Of a DNA stretch of 64,000 bases, positions 52,522 to 61,757 are shown piece by piece. Made by a program: the position numbers and the translations under genes. Where the stretch lies: contig NZ_CP050063.1 of assembly GCF_011604685.1 (NCBI RefSeq), positions 1,200,501-1,264,500 of the forward strand, written 5' to 3'. The notes beneath the pieces were generated by a model. It searched no databases, was not told where the DNA came from, and was given only the letters and a program-made list of their open reading frames with translations. This DNA comes from Spirosoma aureum. Lineage in GTDB: Bacteria > Bacteroidota > Bacteroidia > Cytophagales > Spirosomataceae. Positions within the stretch are counted from its first letter, which is position 1; each line of letters opens with the position of its first letter.

Positions 52522-54735
52522 ATGAATCGACTTTTCACTCTACTCATTGGGCTATTGAGCCTTGCCTACCAGCCAGGCTGGGGCCAAACGACCGAAACGG
52601 AGCCTAACAACTCATTTACGCAAGCCAATTCTATCGCGTTGGACAATGAAATTCAGGCTTCTTTGCCTTCGGGCGATATTGATTATTTTAAAGTAACCAT
52701 ATCGACACCAGGAGTCCTGAATGTAGCCGTCGAAAAAGTACCAAAGGATATAAACATTGCTATTGAAATATTCAACGCCAGTACGGTCAGGCTAGCAAGT
52801 GAAGGGTCTAGAGGTTATGGCTTTAGCTCCTATGCCGATGCTCAGGTATGTGCTCCAGGTACATATTATGTGGTTGTGGCTGGCAATTATAGCTCCAGCA
52901 AGGAGACATTTACGTTAAAGGCTACGCTTGATGTCACGGATGTATATGAATGTAACAATACGTTCCAGACGGCTACACCGGTCAAAAACGGCGATAAGCT
53001 TAGGATTGCTTTAAATGATGCTGAAGATGTTGATTACTTTAAGATTGACATCAAAAAGCCAGGTATCCTATATGCCGCAACCGAAAATATTCCCACTGAG
53101 TTTGGCACCTATTTGCAGATCTATAATAGTGCTACGCAGTCTTTAGAACAATGGTCTTCCGGTAATGGCGCGAATGGATACATTGATTATACTATCTGTG
53201 ATCCAGGAATATATTATGTTGTAGTCGCTCGAAATAACTACACAACGTATAGCCCAAAACTATTCGACTTTCGCATTGGTATTGACACCGCAGATGTGTA
53301 TGAGTGCAACAACGCATTTACAACAGCGAAAGAAATAAAAAGTGGCCAGAAATTGAAAATTCAAATGGCCGACGAAGATGACGCTGACTACTTTAAAATC
53401 AATGTAACAAAACCTGGACTCCTATACGTAGCTGCCGAGAATATACCTAAGGAGTTTGGGGTCTATATGCAAATTTTCGACCCTGCTAATCGTGAAATCA
53501 GGCGTGTATCAGGCAATTCAGGCCAAAATGCTTACATGGACAAAAGTGTTTGTGGTGTAGGTACATATTATGTGGTGATAAGTCGAAACAACTACACAAA
53601 TTATAGTTATGATCTTTTTGATTTAGTGGTGCTGCATGATACTACAGATGCATATGAATGTAACAACACGTTCACAGAAGCTAAGTCGATTTCAATTGCA
53701 AAGCCCATTAAGGCTACGTTGGCTGACGCTGAAGATGTCGATTTTTTCAAATTCACAGTTGATACGCGGACTACATTAATTGTTAAAATGTTGGATATTC
53801 CGGCGCAGGTTAGTTCGACAGTCCGTATCTATAATGCGTCCCAGAGCCAAATTCTACAGGCATTCAGTAATAATGAAAAAAGCCTGGTAGTCAATCGAAA
53901 TGCCTACGACCCCGGAGTCTACTATATTCGTGTCGAACGAAACAGTAATGCATATAGCTATAATCCATATACACTGGAAGTAGCCCGAGATACTGTATTG
54001 CCGCCCAAATTAGCTGCCAATGTGTTAAGTATTTGCCCCGGCGGGGAAGTAATTCTGACTGCTAGTGAGTGTACTGGTACCGTAAGGTGGTCAACCAGTC
54101 AGACCGGACTAACGATTACGGTAAAACCGACAGCAGCGACGAGTTACACCGCGGTTTGTGAAGATGGAGGTCGGACTAGCAAGCCATCGACTCCATTGAC
54201 AATTTCTATCAAACCAGTGCCGACCGCAACGGCATCGGCTAGCAGTAGTGGTAATTATTACGAAACCCAGACTATTCAACTGTCGGCTACCGGGGGCGGG
54301 ACTTATCTCTGGCAGGGGCCTAATAACTATTCATCGAGTGTACAGAATCCTTCCATTGCGAATGCAAAAGCCGGTATGTCGGGCGACTATGTAGTTAAAG
54401 TGACAAATACCGAGAGCTGTACGGCTAGTGCCAGCGTGAAGGTGACGGTTTCACTCATTACGGGTATCGAACCCGACGCCGATGGCATTGGGCTAACTGT
54501 ATCGCCTAATCCCATATCGGAAGAATGTACCATTAAGCTCGTACTTGATAAGCCCGCTCCCGCGATGGTGCGATTACTCAGTACGGCAGGTAAAGAAGTA
54601 CGGCAATGGGAGTCGAACAAGTCCACACGTTTTCATGAAGCCACTTTTAGGCTAGCTGACCTGCCTGCTGGGTTATACATCATACAGGTAAAGGCTAATG
54701 ACAAAACAGCAAGTGAAAAAGTACTCAAAAACTGA
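52522..54735 (+). CDS. PPC-repeat surface protein with T9SS type A sorting domain
   Basis: A signal peptide (LLIGLLSLAYQPGWGQ) opens a 737-residue protein. Four PPC-like beta-sandwich repeats of about 115-120 residues begin at ETEPNNSFTQAN, VYECNNTFQTAT, VYECNNAFTTAK and AYECNNTFTEAK, each containing a D-x-D-(Y/F)-FK strand. An Ig-like region (about 500-630) follows, and the last 80 residues are a T9SS type A domain (LTVSPNPISEECTIKL, LLSTAGKEVRQW, LPAGLYIIQVKAN). No catalytic domain is present, though PPC domains usually accompany secreted peptidases. It is probably a cell-surface binding or structural protein. Confidence 0.88.
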   Translation: MNRLFTLLIGLLSLAYQPGWGQTTETEPNNSFTQANSIALDNEIQASLPSGDIDYFKVTISTPGVLNVAVEKVPKDINIAIEIFNASTVRLASEGSRGYGFSSYADAQVCAPGTYYVVVAGNYSSSKETFTLKATLDVTDVYECNNTFQTATPVKNGDKLRIALNDAEDVDYFKIDIKKPGILYAATENIPTEFGTYLQIYNSATQSLEQWSSGNGANGYIDYTICDPGIYYVVVARNNYTTYSPKLFDFRIGIDTADVYECNNAFTTAKEIKSGQKLKIQMADEDDADYFKINVTKPGLLYVAAENIPKEFGVYMQIFDPANREIRRVSGNSGQNAYMDKSVCGVGTYYVVISRNNYTNYSYDLFDLVVLHDTTDAYECNNTFTEAKSISIAKPIKATLADAEDVDFFKFTVDTRTTLIVKMLDIPAQVSSTVRIYNASQSQILQAFSNNEKSLVVNRNAYDPGVYYIRVERNSNAYSYNPYTLEVARDTVLPPKLAANVLSICPGGEVILTASECTGTVRWSTSQTGLTITVKPTAATSYTAVCEDGGRTSKPSTPLTISIKPVPTATASASSSGNYYETQTIQLSATGGGTYLWQGPNNYSSSVQNPSIANAKAGMSGDYVVKVTNTESCTASASVKVTVSLITGIEPDADGIGLTVSPNPISEECTIKLVLDKPAPAMVRLLSTAGKEVRQWESNKSTRFHEATFRLADLPAGLYIIQVKANDKTASEKVLKN

Positions 54736-54755
54736 CTATCTACCCCATTTTCCTA

Positions 54756-55199
54756 ATGAAAACATACATGCTTTTACTAAGTATATTGGTTGTCAGCCTA
54801 TTTGGCTGCGGTACGAAAGAACCTGAAAAGTCACTTTCAGAACGTATTCGGCAAGTATGGACGGTCAATATTGTCAAAGAAAACAGCACAACCGTCTATA
54901 CAAAAGGAGCGTCAAGCAATCCTAAACCGGGTTATGGCCAATTCAAACTCGACCTCACTCAGGAAAAGACCGTTCGACTCACTGAAGTTGACAACAACAC
55001 ATTTGTGGGAACATGGACCCTGTCGGCTGATAATACGAAATTGACGCTTAGCGATCTGAATCCTCAGCCCTCAGGGAGTAATGGCACTATTGAGTATACC
55101 GTCGACAGCGACGCGAGCGAAACCGCCCTTAACTTGAATCGGCTGTCTCAAAACCTTAAAACGGGTGGTGTTAATACGCGCTATGAATTGACCAAGTAG
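54756..55199 (+). CDS. Putative lipoprotein with lipocalin-like domain
   Basis: The signal MLLLSILVVSLFGC has a lipobox Cys at residue 18. The 130-residue mature part has alternating strands of the kind annotated as lipocalin-like in Bacteroidota (QVWTVNIVKENSTTVYTKGA, TFVGTWTLSADNTKLTLSDL). It begins 20 bases after the T9SS protein and is probably co-transcribed. I do not recognise a specific function. It ends at a strong bidirectional hairpin. Confidence 0.75.
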   Translation: MKTYMLLLSILVVSLFGCGTKEPEKSLSERIRQVWTVNIVKENSTTVYTKGASSNPKPGYGQFKLDLTQEKTVRLTEVDNNTFVGTWTLSADNTKLTLSDLNPQPSGSNGTIEYTVDSDASETALNLNRLSQNLKTGGVNTRYELTK

Positions 55200-55221
55200 A
55201 GCTGTGGCTGTTCTATCCACA

Positions 55222-55272
55222 TGACGATCAGCTTTAATATCCTCTCGGAGAGGATATTAAAGCTGATCGTCA
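55222..55272. terminator. Perfect 25-bp palindromic terminator between convergent genes
   Basis: Arms 55222-55246 and 55248-55272 are exact reverse complements with a single central base. It lies between the plus-strand lipoprotein gene and the minus-strand prohibitin gene, one base from the latter's stop codon. Confidence 0.9.
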
Positions 55273-55273
55273 A

Positions 55274-56179
55274 TTAGTTATCGTTCAGAATTAGGGGAAC
55301 ATTGCCCCGGCCGCCCATAATCACGATTTTGGCATTAGGCGATGCCGCCAGTTCACGCTGGGCCTTTATCTGTTCATACTGCAATTGCTTGTCGGATAGC
55401 CCTGTCGAAAGAATTTTCTGATAGTCGGCTATACCCTGTGCTTCAACGCGTTTTCGTTCAGCTTCCTGCCGTTCTTTCTGAAGTACGAACTGCATTTTCT
55501 GGGCATCCTGCTCGGCATTGATTTTTGACTCGATGGTTTTTTTGACGGAAGTAGGCAGGTCAATATTACGAATTAGCAACTGTTCCAGCATGAGTCCCCG
55601 TTTTCTGAAATCTACCTCAATTGTTTTGTAAATACGGGTTTGAAACTCATCGCGCCGGGTCGAATACAAGGCCACCGCATCATAATAAACGGCGTTGTCG
55701 CGAATACGGGTACGTGTGATTGGCCGAACAATTTTGTCCATATAATCGGTACCAATCTCACTGTAAATCTTTGGCGCATTGGCGGGTACTAACCGATACA
55801 GAACTGTCAGATCAATAACTACTTCCAGCCCATCAGCCGTTAAGACACGAATGGCATCATCACCTTGTTTTGCACCTTCATCGTTTGTTGCCGACATGGT
55901 GTAATTCTGTGTTTTAATGTCAAATTCTGTAACAGTAGCGACCGGATTGACAAAACTCAATCCCGAATTCAGTGTACGATCGCTTACATTACCAAACAGC
56001 GAGATGACACCGACCTGACCAGCGTCAATCTGACGGATGCTCGATGTAAGCAGACCAAGCACGATTAAAATAATACCGGCCACCTTGAGTGGGCGGGCAA
56101 AGCGCGAAAATGTTAGCGCAGGCGTATTGATGGCAAACCCGGCAATAAGCGCGAAGATGCCCAGAATAAAAAAGAACAT
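55274..56179 (-). CDS. Prohibitin/SPFH-domain membrane protein
   Basis: Two N-terminal hydrophobic segments (FFFILGIFALIAGFAI and VAGIILIVLGLLTSS) lead into the SPFH/band-7 domain: AGQVGVISLFGNVSDRTLNSG, VVIDLTVLYRLVPANAP and IVRPITRTRIRDNAVYYDAV. A coiled coil (KINAEQDAQKMQFVLQKERQ) follows. Length 301 residues, typical for bacterial prohibitin-family proteins, which form ring assemblies in membrane microdomains and modulate membrane proteases. It is a single-gene unit. Confidence 0.93.
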   Translation of the reverse strand: MFFFILGIFALIAGFAINTPALTFSRFARPLKVAGIILIVLGLLTSSIRQIDAGQVGVISLFGNVSDRTLNSGLSFVNPVATVTEFDIKTQNYTMSATNDEGAKQGDDAIRVLTADGLEVVIDLTVLYRLVPANAPKIYSEIGTDYMDKIVRPITRTRIRDNAVYYDAVALYSTRRDEFQTRIYKTIEVDFRKRGLMLEQLLIRNIDLPTSVKKTIESKINAEQDAQKMQFVLQKERQEAERKRVEAQGIADYQKILSTGLSDKQLQYEQIKAQRELAASPNAKIVIMGGRGNVPLILNDN

Positions 56180-56525
56180 GATTATTGGGTAGATTAAGAC
56201 AAGTACTGACTGGTGGCATACTATTGAAAATAGTGCCGGTTAAGGGCTTCCCGAAAAGAAAAGAGCTGCATAAAATGACTCCTGTAAAGAGTGAAGCAAT
56301 CAGCCAAATTTATCGGCGCTGGGGCGGAGTCATGAGAATGGATCTACTTGAAGAACAGGCTAAAAGTAGATGATTAAGGCAAGGAAACCAAGGAGTTATA
56401 CAGGAATGGAAACAGGGTCTGGCAGTTGGCTGCGGGCTAGGATAAACAAAAGAAGAGGGCACAAAAAAAGCATCCGGTAAACAACCAGATGCCTTTCTTG
56501 ACCACACTATTAACCCTTCAGCGTG
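56180..56525. other. Gene-free stretch
   Basis: 346 bases between two minus-strand genes. Apart from the DUF1573 terminator at 56462-56492 and presumed promoter sequence for the prohibitin gene, nothing was recognised; the short frames here have no protein-like features. Confidence 0.45.
56462..56492 (-). terminator. Terminator of the DUF1573 gene
   Basis: On the minus strand GCATCTGGT and ACCGGATGC pair with one mismatch, followed by a TTTTTTT run. Confidence 0.85.
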
Positions 56526-56966
56526 TTAGCGTGATTTTTTCTTGTCTTTGCCAACTGGAGCGACAGCAGGCGTTGCTACTGTCTGAGCGTCTTTCTGGGC
56601 AACGACTTCACCTTTCAGATAAAGAACTGTCTGGCCACCTTCTGCGTTGCTGGTTACCGTTACCGATTTGTTGAACGGCCCGGCAGCAGCGGCATTGAAC
56701 GTAGCCGATACACTACCCGTTTTGCCCGGCATTACTGGTTCGCGGGTCCAGCTCGGCTTGGTGCAGCCACAAGAAGCGGTAGCATCGTTGATAACGACAG
56801 GATCAGTACCAGCGTTTTTGAACTCAAACACGTAGGTAACTGGTTTGCCTTGTTCAACTTTACCGAAGTCATGAGTTTCTTTGGCGAATTTCAGGACTCC
56901 CTTCTGCGCGTAGCCAACTGCGACGAACACAAATAAAGCTACGAAAAGTGAAAAAAACTTTTTCAT
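56526..56966 (-). CDS. DUF1573 domain exported protein
   Basis: A signal peptide (FFSLFVALFVFVAVGYAQ) is followed by the DUF1573 immunoglobulin-like domain with its signature ETHDFGKVEQGKPVTYVFEF, SCGCTKPSWTREPVMPGKTG and a closing VLYLKGEV strand. The 146-residue length is typical. A short Ala/Val/Lys-rich tail ends the protein (VAPVGKDKKKSR). The family is very common in Bacteroidota periplasm or on the surface, function undetermined. It has its own terminator. Confidence 0.93.
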   Translation of the reverse strand: MKKFFSLFVALFVFVAVGYAQKGVLKFAKETHDFGKVEQGKPVTYVFEFKNAGTDPVVINDATASCGCTKPSWTREPVMPGKTGSVSATFNAAAAGPFNKSVTVTSNAEGGQTVLYLKGEVVAQKDAQTVATPAVAPVGKDKKKSR

Positions 56967-57208
56967 TGGACTAAACGGAATTATGGTTTGGTTGTTTAAG
57001 TAAGATACTTACTAATCAATTCCAGAGCAAAGAGTCTGCCAAAGGCTAACTGCTTGTTGTTGACTTAACAAAGAAACAGAAAAAATCGTTTTTTTGAAAG
57101 CTGGCTTGTTTTGCTTTAAATTTACTTTCTCATGACGCTTGGATGACCCAGGTCACCCACTTCATCTAAAAAACTAAATGTTGGACGCTTTCAACCCGTA
57201 GCTCTGCT

Positions 57209-59617
57209 GTGATAGCAAACGAACAACTCCGCTCGACTGATATTCTGACTCGCGAAAAAATCCTATCTGATTATCGAATGGCTTGCGAAAGCCGCCAGGT
57301 AAGCTTATTGGGCCGTCGTGATGTTATGGGCGGTCGGGCGAAATTCGGAATCTTCGGCGATGGCAAGGAATTGGCGCAGCTCGCAGCCGCCAGTGCTTTT
57401 CGTCAGGGTGATTTTCGATCGGGTTATTATCGCGACCAAACCTTTGTGGCCGCACTGGGTGAGCTTCGCTGGACGGAATTTTTCGCCCAGTTATATGCTC
57501 ATACCGATATCGAGGCAGAACCCAGCACGGCGGGCCGGTCTATGAATGGCCATTTTGCTACGCGCTGGCTCGACGAACAGGGGTTGTGGCGTAATCAAAC
57601 GGAATTGTTTAATTCGGTTTGCGACATTGCCCCAACAGCAGGCCAGATTCCACGGTCGCTCGGCCTGGCTTATGCATCCAAACTTTTCCGGAATAACGAT
57701 GCCCTGCATAACCTGACAAATTTTTCGCATAACGGCGATGAGGTCGTATTTGCCACGATCGGCGATGCTTCTACGTCGCAGGGAATGTTCTGGGAAACCA
57801 TGAATGCGGCTGGCGTATTGCAGGTGCCGTTATTGATGTCGGTCTGGGATGATGGCTATGGCATTTCGGTACCCGTCGAATACCAGACAACCAAGGGCAG
57901 TATTTCAAAAGCGTTAGCTGGTTTTCAGCGTGAAAGTCAGGATGAAAAAGGCATCGAAATTTTTACCGTAAAAGGCTGGGATTACGTTGCCTTGCTGGAA
58001 ACCTACCAGCAGGCTGCCCGGATTTGCCGGGAAGAACATGTTCCGGTACTGGTTCATGTACAGGAACTTACTCAGCCTCAGGGTCATTCATCATCCGGAT
58101 CACACGAACGCTATAAATCAAAAGAACGGTTATCGTGGGAAACCGAACACGACTGTAATCGAACGTTCCGCCAGTGGATTCTTAAAAACGGCTATGCATC
58201 TCACGACGAGCTCGAAGCTATTGAAGTAGAGGCCCGGCAGACAGCTAAAAAAGCGCGTACCGATTCCTGGCATGCCTTTGAACAGTCGATGAAAGGAGAT
58301 TTCGATTCGGCCATTGTATTATTACAACAAGTTGCGCGCCATAATCCGAAGTCAGCTGAATTGATGGCCATTCGGGAGGAGCTACGCAAAACCGTTAATC
58401 CCCTTCGCCGGGATGCTGTTGCCGCTATTCGAAAGGCGCAACGATTGCTTCGAAATGATACGGGCGCTTCCCGTTCTCATCTGAAAGCCTGGTTAGAGCG
58501 AACAAAGGAGGAGAATGCCGACCGTTACAATTCTTATTTATATAGTCATTCACCTGAGTCGCCCATGCTGGTAGAACCCCTACCAGCGCATTATACCGAC
58601 GATTCGATAGGAGTGGACGGTTATATTCTGATGCAGCGGTATTTTGAGAGTCTGTTTGAACGGGATGCGCGCGTAGTGGCTCTTGGCGAAGATGTTGGCC
58701 TGATTGGCGACGTCAATCAGGGCTTCGCCGGTTTACAGGAAAAATTCGGTGAAGTTCGGATTACCGATACGGGCATTCGTGAAACGACCATCATCGGACA
58801 GGGTATTGGCCTTGCCATGCGTGGTTTACGGCCTATCGTCGAAATTCAGTACTTCGATTATATTTTCTATGCGCTGGCAACGCTCACAGACGATCTGGCA
58901 ACGCTGCTTTACCGAACAAAGGGTGGTCAAAAGGCTCCGCTCATTATCCGGACTCGTGGACATAGGCTGGAAGGAATCTGGCATTCCGGATCACCACTGG
59001 GTGCCATGCTCGGTAGCCTGCGTGGTATTCATGTACTGGTGCCTCGCAATATGACGCAAGCCGCCGGTTTTTACAATACACTCATCAAAGGCGACGATCC
59101 GGCACTGCTAATCGAATGCCTGAATGGCTATCGGCTCAAAGAAAAAGTCCCCGATAATCTGGCTGAATTCTGTGTGCCGCTGGGGGTACCGGATGTATTA
59201 CGAAGTGGTACTGACGTTACCGTGGTTACCTACGGTTCAATGTGCCGTATTGTGCTGGAGGCCGCCGGGCAGCTAGCCGAAATGGGGGTAAGTATTGAGG
59301 TGATCGACGTACAAACCTTGTTGCCATTTGATGTTCATCATTCCATTGTCGACTCCATAAAGAAGACCAACCGGGTTATATTTGCCGATGAAGATGTGCC
59401 TGGTGGTGCATCGGCCTACATGATGCAACAGGTCGTGGAGGGGCAAAACGCCTATCGCTACCTGGACTCTGTGCCCAGAACAATTTCGGCAAAAGCACAC
59501 CGACCACCGTATGGGTCAGATGGCGATTATTTTTCAAAACCGAACGTTGATGATATCATTGACGTGGCTTATGCAATTATGAGTGAGTGCGAACCGGATC
59601 GGTTTCCGCCTATCTAG
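57209..59617 (+). CDS. Fused alpha/beta 2-oxoacid dehydrogenase E1 (branched-chain type)
   Basis: The thiamine-diphosphate-dependent E1 component decarboxylates 2-oxoacids for transfer to lipoyl E2. Here the two usual subunits are joined in 802 residues. The alpha part (about 1-370) has SLLGRRDVMGGRAKFGIFGD, GDASTSQGMFWETMNAAG and SVWDDGYGIS, the ThDP-binding span. The beta part (about 460-802) has VALGEDVGLIGDVNQGFAGL, RITDTGIRETTIIGQGIGLA, VTYGSMCRIVLEAAGQL and FADEDVPGGASAYMMQQV. The start is GTG at 57209; the next ATG (57278) would remove conserved residues less well supported. Substrate specificity (branched-chain or pyruvate) is not settled. Confidence 0.93.
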   Translation: MIANEQLRSTDILTREKILSDYRMACESRQVSLLGRRDVMGGRAKFGIFGDGKELAQLAAASAFRQGDFRSGYYRDQTFVAALGELRWTEFFAQLYAHTDIEAEPSTAGRSMNGHFATRWLDEQGLWRNQTELFNSVCDIAPTAGQIPRSLGLAYASKLFRNNDALHNLTNFSHNGDEVVFATIGDASTSQGMFWETMNAAGVLQVPLLMSVWDDGYGISVPVEYQTTKGSISKALAGFQRESQDEKGIEIFTVKGWDYVALLETYQQAARICREEHVPVLVHVQELTQPQGHSSSGSHERYKSKERLSWETEHDCNRTFRQWILKNGYASHDELEAIEVEARQTAKKARTDSWHAFEQSMKGDFDSAIVLLQQVARHNPKSAELMAIREELRKTVNPLRRDAVAAIRKAQRLLRNDTGASRSHLKAWLERTKEENADRYNSYLYSHSPESPMLVEPLPAHYTDDSIGVDGYILMQRYFESLFERDARVVALGEDVGLIGDVNQGFAGLQEKFGEVRITDTGIRETTIIGQGIGLAMRGLRPIVEIQYFDYIFYALATLTDDLATLLYRTKGGQKAPLIIRTRGHRLEGIWHSGSPLGAMLGSLRGIHVLVPRNMTQAAGFYNTLIKGDDPALLIECLNGYRLKEKVPDNLAEFCVPLGVPDVLRSGTDVTVVTYGSMCRIVLEAAGQLAEMGVSIEVIDVQTLLPFDVHHSIVDSIKKTNRVIFADEDVPGGASAYMMQQVVEGQNAYRYLDSVPRTISAKAHRPPYGSDGDYFSKPNVDDIIDVAYAIMSECEPDRFPPI

Positions 59618-59660
59618 CGAATGAATGATCGGCCAGGATGCCGGCTTTCGCTCTTTAAAA

Positions 59661-61121
59661 ATGGCTTATTTCAACGATATAAAAGCGGGTATCCGAACTA
59701 CGCTCAAGGGTCTGAGTCTAACGTTCAGGCACATACGTAATGCAACGCATCGCCGAACGGCCGAGGGTATTGCAGAGGCTACTTATTTTGACCAGCAAAA
59801 TGGTCTTGTTACGCTTCAATACCCCCACGAGCAGCTTCCCATTCCCGACAATGGCCGCTATCGACTCCGTAATGAAATCGATGATTGTATTGTCTGCGAC
59901 AAGTGCGCTAAAGTCTGTCCCGTCGATTGCATCACGATCGACGCCATCAAAGCAACGGAAGAGGTTGGCCGGGCATCAGATGGTTCACCGATTCGGCTGT
60001 ATGCTGCCACATTCGATATCGATATGGCCAAATGCTGCTATTGCGGCCTTTGCACGGTTGTTTGCCCGACCGAATGCCTGACAATGGACAAAAAGTTTGA
60101 TTATAGTGAGTTTGAGCTTGGAAAGTTAACCTATGAGTTTGCCAATCTGACAACGGAAGAAGCAGACGAGAAGCGGAATTTATACGAACTGTTTCTACGG
60201 GAAAAAGAAGAACAGAAAGCCGCTCAGGCTGTGGCAAAAGCCGCGTCTCAACCATCAACCGCTCAACCGGCCAACAAACCTAAACCAGCATTTCGGCCAA
60301 CTCCTAAACCAATAGCTACTCCGCCATCTTCTGAGCCTGCCAATGCTTCGGGGGCATCTATGGACCATCCATTAACCGATGCTACACCCGATGAAATGCA
60401 GCATATTGCACAGGGAGGCCTTGAGTCAATGAAACATCCTGTATTCCGCCCCGCTAAAAGGCCAGCAGGCCCTACAACTGGTGTTCCGGAAGAAGCGGAT
60501 AGTGATGAACCCACAAAGGAATCTACAACTGCACAGGAATCGACGGAAACTGCACCGAAGCCAAAGGTGGCTTCCGGTGGCTTCCGCCCGACAATGAAAC
60601 CGGCTAAATCCACCACTACCGATTCGGCTGAAAAGTCAGATTTACTGGAGTCGGGAGAGCCGCCCAAACCTAAACCGGTCTTTCGGCCAACCATGAAACC
60701 ACCCAAGCCGGTAACGGATGATTCGGCAACAACTTCTGAGCCTCAACCGACCAGCGAAGAACCAATTACTGAAGCCAAACCTCGCCCGGTTTTCCGCCCG
60801 ACGATGAAGCCCAAAACGGCTCAGTCTGGAGCGGCTCCAATTGGTCCCGAGAACCAACCGGCTATCGATAAACCAGTTGACGAAACTCCCGAAATGCCAG
60901 AGCCAGCTACCCAAAAGCCTAAGCCCGTTTTCCGACCGACGATGAAACCGAAACCCAGTCAGCCAGCTGCTGAGCCGGAGGAAGGAGAAAAAACGACAGC
61001 GACTGCGGATAGCACTCCAGTTACTGAAACGCCCAAGCCCAAACCTGTTTTTCGGCCAACGATGAAACCCAAAGCACCACCATCAACCCCACCGTCGAAC
61101 GACGATGGAAAATCAGCTTAA
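59661..61121 (+). CDS. nuoI: NADH-quinone oxidoreductase subunit I with long repetitive C-terminal tail
   Basis: NuoI carries two [4Fe-4S] clusters (N6a/N6b) in the peripheral arm of complex I. The start at ATG 59661 (MAYFNDIKAGIRTTLKGLSL) matches the family; a longer frame from 59625 is unlikely. The cluster motifs are CIVCDKCAKVCPVDC and CCYCGLCTVVCPTEC, both complete. The core ends near residue 205. The other roughly 280 residues are a low-complexity Pro/Lys/Thr/Glu tail with seven FRPxxKP repeats, unlike standard NuoI (about 160-220 residues). It lies 43 bases after the E1 gene and overlaps nuoJ by 17 bases. Confidence 0.92.
   Translation: MAYFNDIKAGIRTTLKGLSLTFRHIRNATHRRTAEGIAEATYFDQQNGLVTLQYPHEQLPIPDNGRYRLRNEIDDCIVCDKCAKVCPVDCITIDAIKATEEVGRASDGSPIRLYAATFDIDMAKCCYCGLCTVVCPTECLTMDKKFDYSEFELGKLTYEFANLTTEEADEKRNLYELFLREKEEQKAAQAVAKAASQPSTAQPANKPKPAFRPTPKPIATPPSSEPANASGASMDHPLTDATPDEMQHIAQGGLESMKHPVFRPAKRPAGPTTGVPEEADSDEPTKESTTAQESTETAPKPKVASGGFRPTMKPAKSTTTDSAEKSDLLESGEPPKPKPVFRPTMKPPKPVTDDSATTSEPQPTSEEPITEAKPRPVFRPTMKPKTAQSGAAPIGPENQPAIDKPVDETPEMPEPATQKPKPVFRPTMKPKPSQPAAEPEEGEKTTATADSTPVTETPKPKPVFRPTMKPKAPPSTPPSNDDGKSA
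60275..61074 (+). repeat. Coding repeats: seven KPKPVFRPTMKP-like units in the NuoI tail
   Basis: Seven copies of a PxFRPTMKP-type unit, spaced 30-60 residues apart by acidic Ser/Thr/Glu-rich linkers. The last four are nearly identical in protein and similar in DNA. Confidence 0.85.
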
Positions 61122-61686
61122 CCAGAAAAATTCCGACGAATTAGTGATTCAGATAGCTTTTTATGGATTTTCTGCTCTGACATTAGGCGGGGCACTAGCG
61201 GTCCTATTAACCCGTAACGTTCTCTATGCCGCCTTTTTTCTATTATTGACCTTGTTGGGTGTTGCTGGGATCTTTGTGTTAGCGAGTGCCGATTTTCTGG
61301 CTGTAGCACAGATCATGATTTATGTTGGGGGGGTATTGGTATTGGTGATTTTTGGCGTCATGCTTACCCATAAAGCAGTATCCCCAACCGAGACAAACAG
61401 CCAGTCATCAAACCGCATACCAGCCTTGAATCGGGCCGGTGCCTATTCATGGTTAATAGCACTCGTGACCGCTGGACTGCTATTTGTTGCTCTCTATACG
61501 TTATTGGCCCGCGCTAATTTTACCTTACTGGAGCGTCCTGTAGGCTGGCAGACAACGATTGGCACGATCGGCAAGCAACTCATGACAGAGTATGTTGTCC
61601 CTTTTGAAATCGTTGGAATTTTATTGCTGGCTGCCTTGGTTGGGGCTACTTATCTCGCAGCCCCACTTGGGAAAAAAGGCAATTAA
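61105..61686 (+). CDS. nuoJ: NADH-quinone oxidoreductase subunit J
   Basis: NuoJ is a membrane subunit of complex I at the junction with the quinone site. Five hydrophobic helices are seen; the conserved NVLYAAFFLLLTLLGVAGIF and LAVAQIMIYVGGVLVLVIFG are typical. Length 193 residues. It overlaps the nuoI 3' end by 17 bases. No nuoK or other complex I gene follows in the window; the next gene is on the other strand, so the nuo genes are split in this genome. Confidence 0.94.
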   Translation: MENQLNQKNSDELVIQIAFYGFSALTLGGALAVLLTRNVLYAAFFLLLTLLGVAGIFVLASADFLAVAQIMIYVGGVLVLVIFGVMLTHKAVSPTETNSQSSNRIPALNRAGAYSWLIALVTAGLLFVALYTLLARANFTLLERPVGWQTTIGTIGKQLMTEYVVPFEIVGILLLAALVGATYLAAPLGKKGN

Positions 61687-61757
61687 AGAGACAGGATTAG
61701 TAAGGTCAGTTGGCTAGATTTATTTCCCCTAATCACGTTAAGGACCGGGACACGACG

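Noticed and set aside
49025..55199. A curli (csg) operon
   Set aside because: Only a CsgG-like protein is present; no CsgA/B-type repeat subunits or CsgE/F were recognised.
56185..56373. A 62-codon frame between the prohibitin and DUF1573 genes
   Set aside because: Basic, motif-free translation and no promoter or ribosome-binding context.
60263..60706. Minus-strand open frame of 147 codons under nuoI
   Set aside because: It is the mirror of the Pro/Lys-rich repeat tail, and its Gly/Val-rich translation follows from codon bias.
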